DNA of 64,000 bases from Bacteroidota bacterium. GTDB lineage: Bacteria; Bacteroidota; JABWAT01. A program made the position numbers and the translations under genes. Shown here one piece after another: positions 60,357-64,000 of the stretch. The stretch covers positions 321,058 through 385,057 of the forward strand of contig JAKLJL010000002.1 of NCBI GenBank assembly GCA_023151185.1, written 5' to 3'. Under the pieces are notes generated by a model. That model was not told the origin of the DNA. It worked only from the letters and a program-made list of their open reading frames with translations, and made no database searches. The stretch's first letter is position 1. Every line of letters starts with the position of its first letter.

Positions 60357-62519
60357 ATGAAACGTCTTGCCTTTTTTTTCACCGGTCTTCTTGTTTCCGG
60401 CCTCTCTTTTTCACAGTCACTCTCGCTTGAAGATATTTATCTGACTCCTAAATTTGCTCCGGACTATCTGACCGGAACCAAATGGGTCCCTGGACGGGAT
60501 GCCTATTCCTGGCTGGAATCCAACAGGGAAACCGGCCTGAAGGATATAATGATGTTGGATTGTAAATCCGGAGAGAAATCGGTCCTGATTGCGGGATCAA
60601 CCTTGAAAAACGGGGAGAATCCATTCAATACAGAATATCATGACTGGACTTCGGACGGAAAATATTTGCTGCTTTCAGGACTTCTGGAAGCCCGTTCGGT
60701 TAAAACCGGCGGTGAACTGGGAATTTATTCCGTTGAAAAGAAAACCTTAACAGTTATTCCTTCAGACGGTGCAGAACTTAAAATTGCCCGCCTTTCTCCC
60801 GACGGAAAAACTCTGGGCTACGTAAAAAACAACAACCTTTTCCTTTATGAACTTTCCGGCGGAAAGGAAACTCAAATTACGTTTGACGGAACTGACCAGA
60901 TCCTGAACGGAAACTTTGACTGGGTTTATGAAGAGGAATTTTCGATTATAAACGGCTGGGAATGGTCTCCGGATTCAAAAAGAATTGCCTTTTGGCGGTT
61001 AGACCAGACCCAGGTCCCTCAGTTCAAAATCTCACTTTACACCCAAAAATATCTGGATTTCAACGAGTATAAATACCCAAAGGCCGGGGATCCGAACAGT
61101 TCAGTTAAAATCGGAATTTTCAGTACTGAAACCGGGAAAACAGTTTGGGCGGAAACAGGCAATGACCCGGATTTCTACATTCCAAGAATGAAATGGACCC
61201 GGAATTCCTCTGTATTGAGCATTCAGAAGCTGAACCGCCGGCAGGATAAACTCGAACTATTGCTGACGGATGCCGAATCAGGAAAATCAAAAGTAATTCT
61301 GACGGAAACGGGCCCGGCCTGGGTTGAAGTTCATGACAACCTGACCTTTCTGAAAGACGGGAAGTCCTTTCTCTGGACTTCCGAAAAAGATGGGTATAAT
61401 CACCTTTATCTGTTTGACCTGGCAGGTAAGCAGATCCGGCAGTTAACGTCCGGGAATTGGGAAGTTGATCAGGTTTTTGGTGCAGATCAGGAAAAAGGCT
61501 GGGTATATTTTTCATCCGCAAAGGAAGCTCTGCAGAATTCAGATTTATTCCGTGTTCCGCTTTCTGGCGGTAAAATCAGCCGGCTCACTTCAGGTTCAGG
61601 ATACCATTCTATCTCCTTTCATCCACAATTTTCGTGGTATATTGACCGGTATTCTGCAGCAGCAACCCCTGCCGTAACCAGTTTGTTCACCCCCAAAGGA
61701 AAACTGGCACGGGTCCTTTTGGAATCGAAATCCGATCCGGTAAAGACCTTTTCCCTGCCCATTCCTGAATTCAGGACCATCCCGGGTGCTGACGGAACAC
61801 CACTTGCCGCATCCATCCTGAAACCATCCGATTTTGATTCTACAAAAAAATATCCGGTTTTATTTTTTGTTTATGGCGGACCGGGTTCTCAACTGGTTCT
61901 GAATGTGTATGCCGGGCAGAATTATTACTGGCATTCCTTACTTACTCAAAAGGGGTACATCATTGTCACAGTAGATAACCGGGGAACCAATGGCCGGGGT
62001 TATGCTTTCAGAACGTCTGTTTACAAAGCTTTGGGAAAGAAAGAAGTTGAAGACCAGATTGCTGCTGCGAACTGGATGACTTCCCGTTCCTGGGTAGATG
62101 CAAGCCGGATTGGAATCTGGGGATGGAGTTATGGCGGTTTTATGTCTGCTCTGGCTCTCTTTACCGGAAATGATGTTTACAAGGCGGCTATTTCAGTTGC
62201 CCCGGTGACGGACTGGAAATTTTATGACTCAATTTATACGGAACGGTTTATGCTGCAACCATCAGAAAATCCGGAGGGTTATGGGTATTCACCACTGGGA
62301 ATGGCAAAGAATTTAAAAGGCAACCTGCTGCTGGTTCACGGCACAGCCGATGATAACGTCCACTTTCAAAATTCCATTGAACTGGTTCGGGAATTGCAGG
62401 CTCAGGGCAAACAATTTGAAACCATGTACTACCCCGACCGCTATCATGGCATTCATGGCGGAAAAAGCCGGTATCATCTGTTCAGTTATATGACCCGGTG
62501 GCTGGAAAAAAACCTGTAA
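60357..62519 (+). CDS. Dipeptidyl peptidase IV (S9B)
   Basis: A 720-residue exported prolyl dipeptidase. The beta-propeller has NFDWVYEEEFSI, whose Glu pair binds the substrate N-terminus, and SPDSKRIAFWRLDQTQVP. The hydrolase domain has the nucleophile Ser in GWSYGG (about 590), Asp in GTADDNVHF (about 663) and His in YHGIHGG (about 697). It releases X-Pro dipeptides from peptides. Signal peptide ends FSQS. Second gene of the M61-DPP operon. Confidence 0.95.
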   Translation: MKRLAFFFTGLLVSGLSFSQSLSLEDIYLTPKFAPDYLTGTKWVPGRDAYSWLESNRETGLKDIMMLDCKSGEKSVLIAGSTLKNGENPFNTEYHDWTSDGKYLLLSGLLEARSVKTGGELGIYSVEKKTLTVIPSDGAELKIARLSPDGKTLGYVKNNNLFLYELSGGKETQITFDGTDQILNGNFDWVYEEEFSIINGWEWSPDSKRIAFWRLDQTQVPQFKISLYTQKYLDFNEYKYPKAGDPNSSVKIGIFSTETGKTVWAETGNDPDFYIPRMKWTRNSSVLSIQKLNRRQDKLELLLTDAESGKSKVILTETGPAWVEVHDNLTFLKDGKSFLWTSEKDGYNHLYLFDLAGKQIRQLTSGNWEVDQVFGADQEKGWVYFSSAKEALQNSDLFRVPLSGGKISRLTSGSGYHSISFHPQFSWYIDRYSAAATPAVTSLFTPKGKLARVLLESKSDPVKTFSLPIPEFRTIPGADGTPLAASILKPSDFDSTKKYPVLFFVYGGPGSQLVLNVYAGQNYYWHSLLTQKGYIIVTVDNRGTNGRGYAFRTSVYKALGKKEVEDQIAAANWMTSRSWVDASRIGIWGWSYGGFMSALALFTGNDVYKAAISVAPVTDWKFYDSIYTERFMLQPSENPEGYGYSPLGMAKNLKGNLLLVHGTADDNVHFQNSIELVRELQAQGKQFETMYYPDRYHGIHGGKSRYHLFSYMTRWLEKNL

Positions 62520-62629
62520 GCCGGTTCAGTTTGGCAATTAAAATTTTTTGGTCCGGAACCTGATTCCGGTCAGGACTGTTACTGGCCTGGCAGAACCGTA
62601 TCGTTCACTCTCATGAAATTGCGTTCTCC

Positions 62630-62660
62630 TTGGGATTTTTAGGTTTAAAATTTAACTTTG
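62630..62660 (+). promoter_or_regulatory. Bacteroidota-type promoter of the metal-like operon, near-leaderless
   Basis: TTG (62630-62632), 20 bases, TAACTTTG (62653-62660): perfect -7 element and optimal spacing. The start point is expected at about 62664-62667, that is, at the ATG of the next gene. A translation start inside the element (62658) is excluded. Confidence 0.7.
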
Positions 62661-62663
62661 CAG

Positions 62664-62993
62664 ATGGTCAACCGGAAAAATAAATATTCCGCACTGATTC
62701 TGGCGGTGATTTTTGGGGTTTTGAGCAGCACTCAAACCTTCTGGCACTTCCATGCGGTTGGCATTCCTTCTGACCACCTGACCGTTTCCGGAAAAGTTTC
62801 GGGTCACACGGTTTCCTTCAACGAAGAATTCTGTCTGATCCACCACACGTTCAGTACGGGTCTGACGGTGAGTTTTGATCTGATTTCGCCTGACATTCAG
62901 ATCCAGCCGGTTCTACCTGCAAAAAACCAGACTGAAATCCGGTACTTCTCTGATTCCGTTCCCCAAAGAGGCCCTCCCGTTTCCCTGATTTAA
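62664..62993 (+). CDS. Small membrane-anchored or secreted protein with His/Cys motifs
   Basis: A 109-residue protein with one N-terminal hydrophobic segment and then HFH (28-30), His38, CLIHH (Cys57, His60, His61). Such clustered His/Cys ligands suggest metal binding. I do not recognise the family; small proteins of this kind are often found beside metal-related TonB receptors in Bacteroidota. ATG 62664 is at the expected transcript start. It is first of an operon with the lipoprotein and the TonB receptor. Confidence 0.7.
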   Translation: MVNRKNKYSALILAVIFGVLSSTQTFWHFHAVGIPSDHLTVSGKVSGHTVSFNEEFCLIHHTFSTGLTVSFDLISPDIQIQPVLPAKNQTEIRYFSDSVPQRGPPVSLI

Positions 62994-63063
62994 TCCGAAC
63001 GTATCGTTTCCTGATCGGGCGTTAAACCCAGATCACCTTTCATATTAAATCAAAGGAATTTTT

Positions 63064-63612
63064 ATGTTCTCTGTTTTTTCCAATAGTCTCAGACTTTCTG
63101 TTATCGTATTATCTGTTTTCACGCTTGCAATCCTGGCCGGGTGTAAGGAAGATTCAGTTTCATCGCATGAAGATCATTTTGATGCACAGGGGATTTACAT
63201 TTCTTCTGGCGGAATTAAAGTGATTGATTATTACGGTCCGGATATTACAACCGGTACCAATACCGTTCTGGGCCCAGTCCCGATCCTGGTAGGCGAAAAC
63301 GGCCACTGGGATGTGCAGTTTTACAACTCCAAAAAAGAAATCGTTGACGGACCTGCCGATGAAGCAGATCACTTTATGGTGGTTGAACTGAAAGATTCGA
63401 CCGTTGCAACTGTTGACGATGAACATAAGGAACTGCGGGATAAACCGACTTTGGTGGATGGCTGGTATCAGTACCGGTTCAATTCAGGCGTATATGATTT
63501 CCACCTTGAAGGAATCCAATCGGGGGCTGAAACCAACCTGCGCCTGAAAGTATTTCATGTGGATCATGCCGATTTCACCTCACTTCAGGTTAAAGTGAAA
63601 GTTGGTGAGTAA
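63064..63612 (+). CDS. Lipoprotein with His-rich segments, metal-associated type
   Basis: A 182-residue lipoprotein, lipobox LAGC (Cys27), with HEDHFDAQG just after the anchor and HVDHADF near the end. The middle (VPILVGENGHWDVQFYNSKKE, WYQYRFNSGVYDFHLEGIQ, GAETNLRLKVFHVDHADF) resembles small lipoproteins encoded next to zinc or other metal TonB receptors; periplasmic metal delivery is an inference. AAAGGA precedes the ATG. Its stop is directly followed by the receptor start. Confidence 0.75.
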   Translation: MFSVFSNSLRLSVIVLSVFTLAILAGCKEDSVSSHEDHFDAQGIYISSGGIKVIDYYGPDITTGTNTVLGPVPILVGENGHWDVQFYNSKKEIVDGPADEADHFMVVELKDSTVATVDDEHKELRDKPTLVDGWYQYRFNSGVYDFHLEGIQSGAETNLRLKVFHVDHADFTSLQVKVKVGE

Positions 63613-64000
63613 TTGACCCGGAAAAATTTGTTTTCCCCACTTTCCAGCCGCCAGGTTTTCCTGACGGTTGGTTTAGTGCTCCTTTTACCCCTGACAGTTC
63701 TCCCCTTATCGCCAGATGGTGATTTTACCGGTAAGGTTGTTGATGCCGAAACCAATAAACCGATCCCGGATGTGGTTGTCCGGATCGAAAATCTCGATTT
63801 GACTGAAAAAACCTCTGCAACCGGTGAGTTTGTCCTCACCCGGTTGAAAGGCGGAACTTATACCCTCCGGTTCCTTCACGTCGGTTATCAGGAAGTTTAC
63901 AAGACAATCCGGATCTCAGATTCCACCAATCTGAATTACATCGTTTTGCTAACTCCCCGCATTTTCAACCTCAACGAAGTTGTAGTCACATCAGAACACT
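63613..64000 (+). CDS. TonB-dependent receptor, N-terminal part (3' partial)
   Basis: A frame open to the window edge, starting at TTG 63613 directly after the lipoprotein stop, with GGTGAG as ribosome binding site. It encodes a signal peptide (LLLPLTVLPLSPDG) and a carboxypeptidase-regulatory-like domain (TGKVVDAETNKPIPDVVVRI, GGTYTLRFLHVGYQEVY), reaching LNEVVVTSEH, where the plug begins. So it is a TonB-dependent receptor cut by the edge. With the upstream His-motif proteins it suggests metal or metal-chelate uptake. Confidence 0.85.
   Translation, partial: MTRKNLFSPLSSRQVFLTVGLVLLLPLTVLPLSPDGDFTGKVVDAETNKPIPDVVVRIENLDLTEKTSATGEFVLTRLKGGTYTLRFLHVGYQEVYKTIRISDSTNLNYIVLLTPRIFNLNEVVVTSEH

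Noticed and set aside
1-64000. tRNA, rRNA, insertion sequences or prophage genes
   Set aside because: I found no T-loop pattern, transposase or phage gene and no long inverted repeats; base and codon use look even.

Overview
The window is an ordinary-looking chromosomal segment of a free-living, Gram-negative, heterotrophic member of the Bacteroidota/FCB group. The evidence is a type IX secretion sorting domain on the first protein, several promoters of the TTG-N(19-20)-TAnnTTTG class, TonB-dependent receptors with a carboxypeptidase-regulatory-like N-terminus, a FISUMP-domain lipoprotein, and many signal-peptide peptidases (M1, M28, M61, S9B). I cannot place it more finely (Ignavibacteria-, Kapabacteria-, Balneola- or Rhodothermus-like lineages are all possible). 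Arginine is often encoded by CGG, and the tetranucleotide CCGG is about five times more frequent than base composition predicts in a 600-base sample I counted. I see no tRNA, rRNA, CRISPR array, insertion sequence or prophage gene.

Layout. 1-4.4 kb: a secreted metallopeptidase (cut by the window edge), an orphan CcmA-like ATPase, an M28 peptidase, and a coiled-coil lipoprotein behind a near-perfect sigma-54 promoter. 4.4-9.3 kb: a leftward MFS/beta-propeller-like pair, a GH16 glucanase lipoprotein, a 22-bp tandem repeat array, a Nudix/CYTH pair and a PhnB-like protein. 9.4-13.6 kb: a SpoIIE-type phosphatase with a large membrane sensor, sufE, sugE/gdx, a YtfJ-like protein. 13.6-17.4 kb: the most unusual part, with a NarL-type response regulator divergent from a small secreted Cys-tailed protein, a 7-TM-like protein and a histidine kinase whose frame overlaps it by 83 bases, followed by a TIR-like protein behind a perfect dyad. 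17.5-22.8 kb: a TonB-dependent receptor, an unknown protein, a TonB-C fusion and a TPR protein.

22.9-33.1 kb: NAD-isocitrate dehydrogenase, a serine beta-lactamase-like hydrolase, a FAD oxidoreductase, an HExxH membrane protein, a GAF histidine kinase, the GH3 beta-glucosidase BglX (a likely partner of the GH16 enzyme in beta-glucan use) and a glycosyltransferase. 33.2-39.6 kb: a rightward housekeeping run, dnaX-ybaB-recR-rnhA-lipoprotein-hydroxyacyl-CoA dehydrogenase-ackA. 39.6-46.3 kb: proBA (leftward), pyrophosphatase, pirin, and a two-gene 2-oxoacid:ferredoxin oxidoreductase in which beta and gamma are fused. 46.4-58.4 kb: M1 aminopeptidase, a Phd-like/GAF protein and a histidine kinase, a symporter-thiamine pyrophosphokinase pair, bcp, ugpC, aroA, a FISUMP lipoprotein and a BASS-type transporter. 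58.5-64 kb: M61 and DPP-IV peptidases in tandem, then an operon of a small His/Cys-motif protein, a His-bearing lipoprotein and the start of a second TonB-dependent receptor, which together look like a metal-uptake locus.

As a whole the segment describes an organism that exports peptidases and glycosidases, imports through TonB systems, ferments or partly oxidises 2-oxoacids (ferredoxin oxidoreductase, acetate kinase) and carries several unlinked signalling proteins. No single known mobile or defence island is present; the best candidates for something undescribed are the split 7-TM/kinase signalling cluster with the adjoining TIR-like gene, the Phd-like/GAF fusion, and the degenerate CPBP/SpoIIE sensor phosphatase.
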